This document shows, piece after piece, positions 1 to 9,162 of a DNA stretch of 64,000 nt. Each line of letters opens with the position of its first letter. Within the stretch, counting starts at the first letter, position 1. The stretch is from assembly GCF_030689645.1 (NCBI RefSeq), contig NZ_JAUYFU010000039.1, positions 1-64,000 of the forward strand, read 5' to 3'. Source of the DNA: Humidesulfovibrio sp. (GTDB lineage Bacteria; Desulfobacterota; Desulfovibrionia; Desulfovibrionales; Desulfovibrionaceae). The position numbers and the translations under genes were made by a program. The notes below the pieces were generated by a model. It saw only the letters and a program-made list of their open reading frames with translations, was not told the origin of the DNA and did no database searches.

Positions 1-435
1 ACACCGCTTGCTGCCAAGTACGACCTTGCGGCCTTGCTTGAGGAAACCACCGGACTTGAACGCGCGCGCCAGGCCCGCACTCCGGTTCCCTACCTCGACT
101 TCGTGCTGGAGAACTACAAGCGGCGTCCGCTTTTCCTCAGCGTGAACCACCCCGCATCAGAGCTTCTGGCGCATGCCGCACGTGGCATCCTGCGCGAACT
201 GGACCTGGCCCCGGCAGATGCGCAAGCCCTGTCCGCCCTCGAATCGGGCTACGAAGACTTCTTCCTGCCCATCCATCCGCAGGTGGCGGAGTTTTACGGC
301 CTGGCCTATGGTGGCCCTGCGGCCAGCTACCCGGTTTATGGCCGGACGCGGACCTTCTCCGAGTATGCCGCAGCCTACGTGAGCTGCCGCAAGGCGGGCA
401 TCAACGACTTCATCGGCTACCTGCAACTGGCCTAG
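1..435 (+). CDS. WcbI-like polysaccharide biosynthesis protein, C-terminal part
   Basis: The reading frame is open from base 1, so this is the 3' part of a gene that starts outside the window; about 144 codons are present. The region around the NHP motif followed by a leucine-rich helix (SVNHPASELLAHAARGIL) resembles the C-terminal half of the WcbI family, which takes part in capsule or surface polysaccharide modification. The next gene is a glycosyltransferase only 9 bases downstream, which agrees with a surface-glycan role. The catalytic half is not visible, so the family call is tentative. Confidence 0.6.
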   Translation, partial: TPLAAKYDLAALLEETTGLERARQARTPVPYLDFVLENYKRRPLFLSVNHPASELLAHAARGILRELDLAPADAQALSALESGYEDFFLPIHPQVAEFYGLAYGGPAASYPVYGRTRTFSEYAAAYVSCRKAGINDFIGYLQLA

Positions 436-444
436 GGGAGCAAA

Positions 445-1452
445 ATGAGCACAAGCGAGAGAGTCATCGCCTGGGTGGGCGGAATCTTCTTCATGGAGCA
501 CATGCAGGCCCATGGCCTGCGCCCCATCCGCATCCCCCTCACCAAGCCAGAGGCGCTGACCTTTGAGGACATCACCGAGCGCTGCGGCTGCGTGCCGGAC
601 GCGGTGGTCTATACCGACCGCAGTCTGCCCCCGCCGCTTCTGGGGGTGGAGCGCTTCCCCTGCCTCACGGCCTTCTACTGCATCGATTCCCACATCCACA
701 GCTGGTACCCGGTGTATGCCGGGGCCTTCGACCTCTGCGCCGTGAGCCTCCGCGACCACGTGGAACGCTTCGCGCGCGAGCTTTCGCCCCGCCGAGCCAT
801 CTGGCTGCCGCCTTATGCAGACGATTACTACCAACCGCGACAGGCGGATAAGGACTTCGACCTGCTCTTTGTCGGCACTGTGAACCCCGAAACCACGCCC
901 CAGCGCTGCGACTTCCTGAACCGCCTGGGCGCTCTCTGCCCCGGCCTCACAGTTCGCCAGGGCGACTTCCGCGAACTCATGCCGCGGGCAAAGGTCGTGC
1001 TGAACATCGCCGAGCGCGGCGACCTGAATTTCCGAGTCTTCGAGTCCCTGGGCTGCGGCAGCTGCCTGCTCACCCCTGGACTGGCCCACGGGCAGGGCGA
1101 GTTGTTCCACGACGGTGAGCACTTTGCTTCCTACACGGGCGATGACGAAGCCGACTGTGCGGCCAAGGTCCGTGAACTGCTGGCCGACGCCAACCGCCGT
1201 GAAGCCCTGGCCCAGGCCGGCCTTGCGCAGGTGAACGCTTCTCATCGGCCATGGCAAAGGGCCGAGGCCTTTGCGAAACTTTTGCGCCAAGGATTTGACG
1301 ACGATCAGCCAGGGCAGCGCCTGGCAGCGCCACACCAGGGTCGCAAGGCGGCACTGCGGCTAATGTGGCTGCACTGGGCAGAAAACTGCGGCGATGCGGC
1401 CCTGGCTGCGCGCCACCTCCATGAGGCAAAAAACCTGGGCGCGCGCGGGTAA
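445..1452 (+). CDS. Glycosyltransferase, CgeB-like family
   Basis: The 335-residue product has the layout of CgeB-like/GT4-type glycosyltransferases. An N-terminal half ends near the segment CIDSHIHSWY. The C-terminal half contains LLFVGTVNPE, then a stretch typical of the sugar-nucleotide-binding domain (VVLNIAERGDLNFRVFESLGCGS), where the FRVFE motif carries the usual acidic residue. There is no signal peptide or membrane segment, so it is probably cytoplasmic. It follows the WcbI-like gene closely and is 4 bases from mltC, suggesting one transcript. The ATG follows a GGGGAG ribosome site. Sugar and acceptor cannot be inferred. Confidence 0.8.
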   Translation: MSTSERVIAWVGGIFFMEHMQAHGLRPIRIPLTKPEALTFEDITERCGCVPDAVVYTDRSLPPPLLGVERFPCLTAFYCIDSHIHSWYPVYAGAFDLCAVSLRDHVERFARELSPRRAIWLPPYADDYYQPRQADKDFDLLFVGTVNPETTPQRCDFLNRLGALCPGLTVRQGDFRELMPRAKVVLNIAERGDLNFRVFESLGCGSCLLTPGLAHGQGELFHDGEHFASYTGDDEADCAAKVRELLADANRREALAQAGLAQVNASHRPWQRAEAFAKLLRQGFDDDQPGQRLAAPHQGRKAALRLMWLHWAENCGDAALAARHLHEAKNLGARG

Positions 1453-1456
1453 GACC

Positions 1457-2641
1457 ATGAAACGGCACGTCCAGCGCTCGCCCCGCACAGCCTGTGCGGC
1501 CCTGCTTGCCCTGTGCTTCTGCGCGAACTCCTGCTCGGCCTCAGACGCCATTAGCATCGCCCGCGTGGCCTCCGGCGACACCAGCGCGGCCATCGGCATG
1601 GCGCGCAGCAAGGCTGTTCGCTACGCCGCCAACCCAAGCGCCATCGAAGCGGATTACAAGCGCTTCAAGAGCATCCTCAGCACCTTCCGCCGCGCGGTCA
1701 GCGGAAACTGGGGCAAGGACGACGCACGCGAGCCCGAACCCAAGCAGTACGTTAAGTACACGCAGAACTATCTTTCCCGCGCCAGCGTCGATTTTGAGAA
1801 TGGCCGCATTCTTGTGGAGACCCTGGACCAGGACGCGCCGGTGAAGAGCCTGCGCGAGGCCATCGTCACCACCCTGCTGACGCCCTACGACCCCCGCGCC
1901 GTGGACATGTACTCCAGCGGGCCGGTGCAGCTTGGCGGCACCCCGTTCCTGCTCGGGGAGGTCAAGGACCAGCGCGGGCATAACATCCGCACGGAGGACC
2001 AGGCCGAGGCCTTCGCCCGGCACCTGCTGGCCCAGGGACCCGAGGAGCGCCCGGCGTCCGTTGCTGGCAAGACCGTGCACTACGTGTCCATTCCCATGGC
2101 CGGGGATCATTTGCAGGTGCGCGCATCAAAATTCAGACCCCAGGTGGAGGCCGCGGCCAGGCGCTTCGGCATCTCGCGCACGCTGGTCTACGCCATCATC
2201 CGCGTGGAAAGCGACTTCAACCCTTACGCCATCAACACCGTTCCAGCAGTAGGGCTCATGCAGGTGGTACCCCAAACCGCAGGGTCCGATGTTCACGAAT
2301 TCCTCACCCAGAGACGCGGCGAACCAAGCAAGGCTTTCCTCTTCGAGCCGGACAACAACGTGGTCTACGGCACGGCCTACCTGCACCTGCTGTACACCCG
2401 CCACCTGCCTGGCGTGGTTGACCCCATCAGCCGGGAATACTGCGTCATCGCCTCATACAATGGCGGATCCGGCGCGCTTCTGAAGACCTTCAACCGCGAC
2501 CGCTCACAGGCGCTGCACGCCATCAACTCCCGCCCGCCGACCGCAGTGTACGACACTATCACCCAGAAGCACGCCGCGGAAGAAACCCGCCAGTACCTGC
2601 GGAAGGTGCTGGAAGCCAAGAAGCAGTTTGTTGGATTGTAG
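1457..2641 (+). CDS. mltC: Membrane-bound lytic murein transglycosylase C (MltC-like)
   Basis: This 394-residue exported enzyme would cleave peptidoglycan glycan strands with 1,6-anhydro product formation. An N-terminal signal sequence (residues 1-28) is followed by the MltC-specific N-terminal domain (about 60-190) and a C-terminal SLT domain. The latter shows the catalytic Glu251 in RVESDFNPYAIN, the GLMQVVP motif near 267 and the YNGG motif. E. coli MltC is an outer-membrane lipoprotein; here the Cys residues after the hydrophobic core (CANSC) do not form a textbook lipobox, so lipidation is uncertain. The ATG at 1457 is preferred over an upstream in-frame start inside the glycosyltransferase because the signal sequence begins there. 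Confidence 0.88.
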   Translation: MKRHVQRSPRTACAALLALCFCANSCSASDAISIARVASGDTSAAIGMARSKAVRYAANPSAIEADYKRFKSILSTFRRAVSGNWGKDDAREPEPKQYVKYTQNYLSRASVDFENGRILVETLDQDAPVKSLREAIVTTLLTPYDPRAVDMYSSGPVQLGGTPFLLGEVKDQRGHNIRTEDQAEAFARHLLAQGPEERPASVAGKTVHYVSIPMAGDHLQVRASKFRPQVEAAARRFGISRTLVYAIIRVESDFNPYAINTVPAVGLMQVVPQTAGSDVHEFLTQRRGEPSKAFLFEPDNNVVYGTAYLHLLYTRHLPGVVDPISREYCVIASYNGGSGALLKTFNRDRSQALHAINSRPPTAVYDTITQKHAAEETRQYLRKVLEAKKQFVGL

Positions 2642-2671
2642 GCCCGCAGGCCTGATGGGACGCGAAAGGCG

Positions 2672-3151
2672 CTAGATATCCACGAAGGTGCAGGAGAGTG
2701 TGCCGTCGTCCGCCACATCCAGAAGGGCCAAGGAGCCCTCGGCCAGGCTGCCGGGATTGAGCATCCACGAACCCTGGTGTTCGGCCCAGTGGCGGCGGTG
2801 GGTGTGCCCGAAGCAGACGAGGTCGTGTGCGGGAAAAGTGTCGGCCACTCGCTTCCATACCGTACTGCGCTCGCCCCATCCATGGGCGATGCCCACCTTG
2901 AGTCCACCGCCGGGCAACTCCAGCTCCCGGCTCAGGGTCAAAGGCAGCTCGTGGTCAAGGGCAAAGTGGTCGCAGTTGCCGCGCACGCAAAGAAAGCGCT
3001 TGTGCCGGGAAAGGTAATGATACAAAGACGCGCCCACCATGTCTCCGCAATGAAGCAGGACATCGGTGGGCGCGAGATATTCATCGTACAGTGCGCAGAA
3101 GCGCTCGTCGGGACCGCTCAGATGCGAGTCCGATATGACGGCCAGACGCAT
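2672..3151 (-). CDS. YfcE/MJ0936-type metallophosphoesterase
   Basis: The 159-residue protein is a compact calcineurin-like phosphoesterase. The metal-binding motifs are all present in order: SDSHL (residues 7-11), HCGDMV, GNCDH, and the paired histidine motifs AHGWG and GHTHRRH. The NPGS motif near the end is also typical. Members act as phosphodiesterases of unknown physiological substrate. It is the last gene of the minus-strand run that starts with mlaE and faces mltC tail to tail. Confidence 0.85.
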   Translation of the reverse strand: MRLAVISDSHLSGPDERFCALYDEYLAPTDVLLHCGDMVGASLYHYLSRHKRFLCVRGNCDHFALDHELPLTLSRELELPGGGLKVGIAHGWGERSTVWKRVADTFPAHDLVCFGHTHRRHWAEHQGSWMLNPGSLAEGSLALLDVADDGTLSCTFVDI

Positions 3152-3183
3152 GGAACTTACTTACGTGCAGACCCGCAGGCGGC

Positions 3184-4026
3184 CTAGTCGTTCATCTTCT
3201 TGTAACGCATCCGCAGGTAGGCGTCGCGCAGGGCCACATAGGGGTCCACGCTGGCCTCCTTCAGGGCCTCGTAATCGCCGATGCGCATGGAGACCTCGTT
3301 GACCTTGTCGTAGCCCTTGGTGCCCATGGACCAGTACCAGGGGTTCAGATAGGTGGCCGGAGTCAGGAAGTAGTCTCCCGCGTAGCCCAGGGTGTCGCGG
3401 CCAGTTGAGGGGCCGATGAAGGGCCACACAAGATAGAAGCCGTTGCCCGCGCCCCAGTAGCCGAAGGTCAGGCCCAGGTCCTGCTCGACGGAAGGGATGG
3501 GCTTGTAGGGCTTGCTGTCAGCCGTAATGTCTGCGAAGCCGCCCAGGCCGAAGGCCGTGTTGCCGATGAAGCGGGAGGTTTCCACCGCTGCGGCGTCGAA
3601 CTTGGCCTGGAGCATGAGGCTGGTGAAGCGAACCGGATACATGAGGTTGTGGAAGAAATTGTGGACCCAGAGGCGAGGCCGTTCGGGCACCACAAAGCTG
3701 TAGCCTTGGGCCACAGGCTTAACGGCCCAAAAGTACAGCTTGTCGTTGAAGGTGAACATCGCGCGGTTCCAGCCCTCAAGCGGGTCCGGCGTCTCGGCGA
3801 CCTGGTCGGCCACGCTCATGGCGGCGCCGGGAGTCTTCTTAACGATCTGACCGGTCTCGTCCCAGATGTCATCATCGCCATAGGCCAGCAGAACCGGTCC
3901 AGCAGGCTTGAGCCCGGGAGCCTTCTCCGAAGCAAGGCAAACGCCGCTCAAAAGCAGCATCAGGCCTGCCGCAGCCAAAACATGCCGGGCAATGCCCCGG
4001 AGAGTCAACCCACTGCGTTTCTTCAT
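3184..4026 (-). CDS. mlaA: MlaA/VacJ family outer-membrane lipid-transport protein
   Basis: The 280-residue protein matches MlaA, the outer-membrane component that removes phospholipids from the outer leaflet. The signature DPLEGWNRAMFTFNDKL begins near residue 80, followed by conserved segments such as NLMYPVRF, RFIGNTAFG and LTFGYWGAG. A signal sequence lies at residues 10-33. The cleavage region (SGVCLAS) lacks the usual L-A/S-G/A-C lipobox, so unlike the E. coli protein it may not be lipidated. It lies 9 bases downstream of mlaC, in the same operon as mlaEFD. Confidence 0.9.
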   Translation of the reverse strand: MKKRSGLTLRGIARHVLAAAGLMLLLSGVCLASEKAPGLKPAGPVLLAYGDDDIWDETGQIVKKTPGAAMSVADQVAETPDPLEGWNRAMFTFNDKLYFWAVKPVAQGYSFVVPERPRLWVHNFFHNLMYPVRFTSLMLQAKFDAAAVETSRFIGNTAFGLGGFADITADSKPYKPIPSVEQDLGLTFGYWGAGNGFYLVWPFIGPSTGRDTLGYAGDYFLTPATYLNPWYWSMGTKGYDKVNEVSMRIGDYEALKEASVDPYVALRDAYLRMRYKKMND

Positions 4027-4035
4027 GCCGTCCCC

Positions 4036-4668
4036 CTAGCCTTCCTTGCCGACAATATCATCGACGTTCTTACCATCGTCAAGGGCCTTGATCTTGTCCT
4101 TGATGCGTTGCAACAGAGCCTCAGGACTCTCCTTGGAAAGCACCTTGGCGAACTGGCTGCGATAGTTTTTCACCAGGCTCACGCCCTCAACAACCACGTC
4201 GTAAACCATCCACTGGTCGCGTTTGATCATGACGTAGTTGATGGGAATGCTCTTGTCCTTCATGACTACAACGGTGCTGATGAAGGCCTGGTTTCCCTCG
4301 ATCTGCTCCTTGGTGTAGTTGACCTTCTCGTTATTGTATTTCTCAAGCTTGCGGATGTAGGTTTTCTGCAGCAGCTCAGAAAAGCTGCCGACAAAATCAT
4401 CCTGCTGCTTGGGGGTGTACTTGGACCAGTTCTCGGCCACGGCGCGCTTGGAAAGCTCGCGCCAGTCGAAGAAACTGTCCGCCACGGCGCGCAGCTTGGC
4501 CTGACGATCCGTACGCTTGGAGGCGCCCTTCAAGGCGGGGTCGGACAAAATGGAAATGACTTTGTCGATGCCGCCCTTGAGGCGGTCCTGGGGCTCGCCT
4601 GCAAGGGCAGCCGAGGAAAAGGATAACATCAGAAGAAACAAACCGAATACGCAGAAGATTTTTTTCAT
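4036..4668 (-). CDS. mlaC: MlaC periplasmic phospholipid-binding protein
   Basis: The 210-residue protein has a clear signal peptide ending at AALAG (about residue 24) and the MlaC/Ttg2D fold features: DWRELSKRAVAENW, the aromatic-rich strand region and the MVYDVVVEGVSLVKNYR segment. It would ferry phospholipids between MlaA and the MlaFED inner-membrane complex. It sits 35 bases after mlaD and 9 bases before mlaA in the operon. Confidence 0.92.
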   Translation of the reverse strand: MKKIFCVFGLFLLMLSFSSAALAGEPQDRLKGGIDKVISILSDPALKGASKRTDRQAKLRAVADSFFDWRELSKRAVAENWSKYTPKQQDDFVGSFSELLQKTYIRKLEKYNNEKVNYTKEQIEGNQAFISTVVVMKDKSIPINYVMIKRDQWMVYDVVVEGVSLVKNYRSQFAKVLSKESPEALLQRIKDKIKALDDGKNVDDIVGKEG

Positions 4669-4703
4669 TTCACATGTCCTATCAAGCTGAATAGAGCGCG
4701 CGA

Positions 4704-5147
4704 TTACACGCCGCCAAACACATATTTACTTATTAGCTCTTCAAGGTCAATAGACGATTCCGTGTCGCGGAGCACAGCCCCTTCTTTAATAGGGTCGCCG
4801 CCGCCGCGCGAAATCTTTATGTATTTGTCGCCGATAAGGCCGCTGGTCTTCACCGAGGCGATGGTGTCGTCGGTGAGCTGCACATCCTTGCGAATACGCA
4901 GAGTCACTACGGACATTCCATTTTGGTTGTCAATGCCGATCTTTTCCACAAAGCCCATTTCAACGCCGTACATCTGCACCGGCGCGTTGACCTTGAGTCC
5001 GGTGACATCGTTGAATTTGGCTGTAATGGCGTAGTCGTTGTCCGAAAACAAATGCACGTTGCCCAGCTTGATGCTCATGTAGGCGATGGCCATGAAGCCC
5101 ACCAGCACGAACAAGCCCACCTGCGTTTCCTTGGAGTATTTCTTCAT
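4704..5147 (-). CDS. mlaD: MlaD-type MCE-domain membrane protein
   Basis: The 147-residue protein has one N-terminal transmembrane segment (about residues 10-27) and a single MCE domain with the typical start of VGLFVLVG and the motif SGLIGDKYIKIS. It forms the periplasmic hexameric ring of the MlaFED complex. The start at 5147 is preferred to one 9 codons upstream because a GAGGTG ribosome site lies just before it. Confidence 0.9.
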   Translation of the reverse strand: MKKYSKETQVGLFVLVGFMAIAYMSIKLGNVHLFSDNDYAITAKFNDVTGLKVNAPVQMYGVEMGFVEKIGIDNQNGMSVVTLRIRKDVQLTDDTIASVKTSGLIGDKYIKISRGGGDPIKEGAVLRDTESSIDLEELISKYVFGGV

Positions 5148-5198
5148 CCGGCACCTCGTTTGGTCTTGCCCCATGGGGCGGGACTGGCCTTGCGGCAG

Positions 5199-6029
5199 TT
5201 ATTCGCCCAGATACCCGGAGCAGTCGCGCTTCATCAGCTTGAAATCAAGGGGCGGCATGGTCAACCGAGGCGAGTTGCGCTCCGCCGCCTGGCGATCCAG
5301 GAAACGGCGCAGATACTCGTCTTGCGTGGCGTCCAGCTCGGCCAGCGAGCCCTGGAAAAGCACCTTGCCAGAGCCCAATACCAGCACGTGGTCGGCGATT
5401 GCGCGCATGCTGTTCAGATCGTGGCTCACCACCACGAGGGTCATGTCGAAGCTGCGCTTAAGCTCCAGCAGCAGCTGGTCCAGCTCGGCAGCGGTAACGG
5501 GGTCCAACCCGCTGGTGGGCTCGTCGCAGAACAAAAGCGGCGGGTCCATGACCATGGCCCGCGCCAAGCCCGCGCGCTTGCGCATGCCGCCGGACAACTC
5601 GTTGGGATAATAGTCGTAAAAATCAGCCAACCCCACAAGCCCCAGCTTGGCCAGCACGCGTTCGCGCACGGCCTTTTCGGGCAGTTTTGTGTGCTCGCGC
5701 AGGGGCAAAGCCACGTTGTCGCCCAGGGTGAGGGAGCCCAGAAGCGCCCCGTCCTGAAACAGCACGCCCATGCGCTGGCGCAAACAGTGCATGCCCCGCC
5801 GGTCCAGGGAAGTCAGGTCGTGCCCGCCAATGACGATGCGGCCAGCCAGCACGGGGTGCAGGCGCAAAATGTGCTTCAAGAGCGTGGATTTGCCGCAGCC
5901 CGACCCGCCCAGAATCACCGAAATTTTGTCGCCGGGCAGCACCGCGTCGATATTGCTCACCACGGCGTGCTCGCCATAGCCGATGGTGAGGCCCTCCAGG
6001 CGGATGTCCGTGGTGGTCTGCTGGGTCAT
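5199..6029 (-). CDS. mlaF: MlaF-type ABC transporter ATP-binding protein
   Basis: The 276-residue ATPase has a Walker A motif GGSGCGKST at 41-49, signature LSGGM at 145-149 and Walker B FCDEP with catalytic Glu170. The sequence LSGGMRKRAGLARAM is characteristic of the MlaF/Ttg2A subfamily. It powers phospholipid movement with MlaE and MlaD. The C-terminal tail is about 25 residues longer than the conserved core. The gene is 12 bases after mlaE. Confidence 0.93.
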   Translation of the reverse strand: MTQQTTTDIRLEGLTIGYGEHAVVSNIDAVLPGDKISVILGGSGCGKSTLLKHILRLHPVLAGRIVIGGHDLTSLDRRGMHCLRQRMGVLFQDGALLGSLTLGDNVALPLREHTKLPEKAVRERVLAKLGLVGLADFYDYYPNELSGGMRKRAGLARAMVMDPPLLFCDEPTSGLDPVTAAELDQLLLELKRSFDMTLVVVSHDLNSMRAIADHVLVLGSGKVLFQGSLAELDATQDEYLRRFLDRQAAERNSPRLTMPPLDFKLMKRDCSGYLGE

Positions 6030-6041
6030 GCGGTCATGCTC

Positions 6042-6848
6042 CTAGAACAACAGCGAAGTCAAAATGTAGTCGGCCAGGAGAATCAGCACGCAGGAGGTGA
6101 CCACAGCCGAGGTGGTGGCCTGGCTGACGGCCTCCGGTCCGACGGAATCGCGCCGCAAATGCGTGTAGTACCCCATGTAGCAGCAGATGGTGCACACCAC
6201 GACGCCGAACACCAGAGACTTGATGAAGCCGCCGGTGATGTCGCTCATCTTGAGGTATGCGCTGACGCGGTACCAGTACACGCCGGAGTTTCCGCCCAAA
6301 AGCAGCACGCCGGTGATATAGCCGCCCACAATTCCCACCAGATCGAAAAACGCCGTGAGGATAGGGAAGCAGATGATGCTGGCCGCCAGCTTTGGGCTCA
6401 CCAGATAGCCAACGGGATTGATGTCCATGACCTGCAGCGCGTCCACCTGCTCGGAGATGCGCATGACGCCTATTTCGGCGGTCATGGAAGACCCAGCCCG
6501 ACCGGTGATCATGATGGCCGTGAGCACGGGGCCAAGCTCGCGCACCAGCGACAGCGAGACCGCCGCGCCGAGGAAGCCGTCGGCCCCGAACTTGGCCAGG
6601 GCGTAGTACATCTGCAAGCCGATGACCATGCCCGTGAACAGGCTGATGAGGGTGATGACGCTGATGCTCTTGACGCCGATGAAGTAGACTTGCCGCACGG
6701 CCTTGTTGAACTGCCCCCAGGACCGGAAGATGCGCCCGAAGGACTCCAACAGAAACAATGCCATGGCCCCAATCTCACCCACATGGCGCAAGAAAAAGTC
6801 GCCCAGACGGGCGATGGGTGGAAGCTGGGCGCGTCGTGCCTCGATCAT
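6042..6848 (-). CDS. mlaE: MlaE-type ABC transporter permease
   Basis: The 268-residue integral membrane protein belongs to the MlaE permease family. The conserved segments RELGPVLTAIMITGRAGSS and EQVDALQVMDINPVGYLV are present, together with about five hydrophobic helices. It is the first gene of the operon mlaE-mlaF-mlaD-mlaC-mlaA-phosphoesterase. No STAS-domain MlaB partner is encoded in the operon. A gap of about 195 bases upstream probably holds the promoter, but I cannot define it. Confidence 0.93.
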   Translation of the reverse strand: MIEARRAQLPPIARLGDFFLRHVGEIGAMALFLLESFGRIFRSWGQFNKAVRQVYFIGVKSISVITLISLFTGMVIGLQMYYALAKFGADGFLGAAVSLSLVRELGPVLTAIMITGRAGSSMTAEIGVMRISEQVDALQVMDINPVGYLVSPKLAASIICFPILTAFFDLVGIVGGYITGVLLLGGNSGVYWYRVSAYLKMSDITGGFIKSLVFGVVVCTICCYMGYYTHLRRDSVGPEAVSQATTSAVVTSCVLILLADYILTSLLF

Positions 6849-7043
6849 CGGTTGCTATTCCTCGTTTTCCGGCAGCACGCAGGCTGTCAAGACCCGGCGA
6901 CGGGCGTCTGGTTCGCGCTGGCGGCTAAAGGTGACACGCAATCAACTAGCACATGCGCATTGACCTCGCAAGACATTGCGGTTCCACGCTGCGCATTTTA
7001 AACAAAAGCGTATAGGCACAACGCGTCGGCGCCGCCGGCAAGC

Positions 7044-7727
7044 CTACTGTCCGTCCTCGTCCCCCGCGTCCTCCGCAGCCCTGGCGGCCTGGGCCGCGTC
7101 CACGTCGATCTTTGGCAAATTCTTCCGGGAGCCGTTCTTGCGCTCCCACCAGGCCTGGTCCGGCCCCAGAAACCACCACTCGGTATGATCCGTCTCAAGC
7201 ACGGCCCGCGCAAGCTCCTGGCCTTCGGGTGTGCGCAGGCGCTCGGTCGCTGCGGCCAGCCACTTGCCCGCGTACTTGTTGCCCAGGTCGGACTGCTCCT
7301 TCAGATTCAGCATCAAATCCAGCTGGTCCGCATCCTGGGCCAGCTTCGCCTCAATGCTCGCCGTCTCCTCCAGCTCCTCCCACATGGGCATGAGGTCCGG
7401 GCCAAGGCCCGTGCCCGACAGGCAGTCGGCCAGAGCCTGGGTGCGGGAACTGGTGTTGTAGATGCGGTTCACGTAGTTGAAATCGCCGGTGCGAGCCTCG
7501 TGCAGGTCGTGGAACAGGCACAGCATGGCCGTGCGCTCCTTGTTGGCCCCGGCCATCTGCGCCAGCACAAAGCCGATGACCGCGGTGCGGAAGGAGTGCT
7601 CGGCCACGTTCTCCTGGCCGGTGCCGAGGAACTGATAGCCGGAGCGCGGCGTCTTGCGAAGCATGCCGCACTCGAACAGGAAGTCGGCCAGGCGGGTCAT
7701 GCGGGAGCGTGCATTGAGTCGTGACAT
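7044..7727 (-). CDS. HD-domain hydrolase, YfbR/HDDC2-like
   Basis: The 227-residue protein carries an HD metal-binding domain: AEHSFRTA (first His near residue 44), LFHDLHEARTGDF (the HD pair) and QDADQLDLML (last Asp). This arrangement matches the YfbR-like 5'-nucleotidase group. The C-terminal 60 residues are hydrophilic and not conserved. A GGAGG ribosome site precedes the ATG. It lies downstream of argJ on the same strand but is separated by about 130 bases. Confidence 0.82.
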   Translation of the reverse strand: MSRLNARSRMTRLADFLFECGMLRKTPRSGYQFLGTGQENVAEHSFRTAVIGFVLAQMAGANKERTAMLCLFHDLHEARTGDFNYVNRIYNTSSRTQALADCLSGTGLGPDLMPMWEELEETASIEAKLAQDADQLDLMLNLKEQSDLGNKYAGKWLAAATERLRTPEGQELARAVLETDHTEWWFLGPDQAWWERKNGSRKNLPKIDVDAAQAARAAEDAGDEDGQ

Positions 7728-7861
7728 GATCTGATGAGCCTCCGGCGGCCAGGAAAGGGCGCTGCCCCTTCCCGGACCATCCCCGCCAGGAGGATTTCAT
7801 CCCCCTGGACCCCGGTCAAGGGGTGGGTGGTTTTGTTCTGGCTGGTTGAAAGGGCCGGGTC

Positions 7862-9046
7862 TTAAGTCCGGTAATCCGCATTGATTTCGACGTAGCGCTT
7901 GGTAAGATCGGACGCGAGCAGCGTGAACGAGCCGCGCCCCGCGTGCAGATCAAGGACGATCTCCACATCCTGGTGGCGCATGCACGGGGCAAGCAACGCG
8001 TCCAGGTCCTCGGGCGAAGGCTGGCCCTTCTCGAACACCAGGATGCCGCCGATGGTCAGCACCACGGCGTCCGGCTCAAAGTCCGCTCCGCTCCTGCCCA
8101 GGGCCGCCACAATGCGCCCCCAATTGGGATCACAGCCGAAGAGCGCGGTTTTGACCAGGGGCGAGTTGCCGATGGCCCGGGCGGCCATCTCGGCCTGGCC
8201 AGCGCTCTTGGCCCCGCGCACGGTGATGTGCGCCACCTTGGTGCCGCCCTCGGCGTCCTGAACAATGCGATAGGAAAGCTCCTGGCAGACAGCGGTGACG
8301 CAGTCGCGCAGCAGCTTGAGCGACTTGGCGTCGCGTGCGGCCACGCGGGACGCGCCATTGGCCAGGGCCAGCACCGTGTCGTTGGTGCTGGTGTCGCCGT
8401 CAACGGTCAAGGCGTTGAAAGAACGGTCCGCCGCGTACGAAAGAATATCCTGCCAGGCCACGGGGTCCACGTCGGCGTCGGTGAGGATGAAGCCAAGCAT
8501 CGTCGCCATGTTGGGGCAGATCATGCCCGCGCCCTTGCACATGCCGAGCACGCGAACCTCGCCCCCGGGCAGAGCCAGCGTTTTGGCCGAGAGCTTCGGA
8601 AAAGAATCCGTAGTCATCATGGCCTTGGCCACGTCCATGGCCGTGGCCTTGCCCAGGCCCTGGCCCAGAAGCGGCGCGGCCGCCGCCCACTTGTCCATCT
8701 TGAGCTGCGCGCCGATGACCCCGGTGGACGTGGGCAGCACGTCCACAGGCGCGATCTTTGCGGCCTTGGCCGCAAGCTCCAGGGTGGCGCGGCAGTTGGC
8801 CAGACCCTCGGCCCCGGTGCAGGCGTTGGCCTGGCCGGAGTTCACAAGCAGGGCGCGGGCGAGGGGGCGTTCGGCGAGCAGTTCCTTGCACACCAGCACC
8901 GGCGCGGCCTGAAAGCGGTTCCTGGTGAACACCCCGGCGGCGGCGGCAGTTCCCTGGCTCACAATGAGCCCCAGGTCGTTGCGGTCCGCGCGCTTGAAAC
9001 CGGCGGCGGCCACTGCGAAGCTGAATCCCTTGGGCATTATGGTCAT
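7862..9046 (-). CDS. argJ: Bifunctional glutamate N-acetyltransferase/ornithine acetyltransferase ArgJ
   Basis: The 394-residue enzyme recycles the acetyl group in arginine synthesis and may also acetylate glutamate with acetyl-CoA. ArgJ proteins self-cleave before a threonine in the motif NMATML; here this is Ala181-Thr182 in CPNMATML. The oxyanion-region motif PTSTGVIG is at 105-112. A GAGGTG ribosome site precedes the ATG. argC is elsewhere in the window (57731-58810), so the arginine genes are scattered. Confidence 0.95.
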   Translation of the reverse strand: MTIMPKGFSFAVAAAGFKRADRNDLGLIVSQGTAAAAGVFTRNRFQAAPVLVCKELLAERPLARALLVNSGQANACTGAEGLANCRATLELAAKAAKIAPVDVLPTSTGVIGAQLKMDKWAAAAPLLGQGLGKATAMDVAKAMMTTDSFPKLSAKTLALPGGEVRVLGMCKGAGMICPNMATMLGFILTDADVDPVAWQDILSYAADRSFNALTVDGDTSTNDTVLALANGASRVAARDAKSLKLLRDCVTAVCQELSYRIVQDAEGGTKVAHITVRGAKSAGQAEMAARAIGNSPLVKTALFGCDPNWGRIVAALGRSGADFEPDAVVLTIGGILVFEKGQPSPEDLDALLAPCMRHQDVEIVLDLHAGRGSFTLLASDLTKRYVEINADYRT

Positions 9047-9162
9047 GGACGCACCTCACGAAATAATATCGTCGCGGCAAGGCCCAGGCCAGACGCGCAA
9101 TACTTGCCTAGCACAGGCCGGGCCGGGTTTCAAAGGCTGTCTTGGAGTGTGGTTAGGCTAGC

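Noticed and set aside
4923-7001. 692-codon plus-strand open frame
   Set aside because: It is the antisense of mlaD, mlaF and mlaE, rich in His, Gln and Gly as expected for a shadow of GC-rich genes, with no domain.
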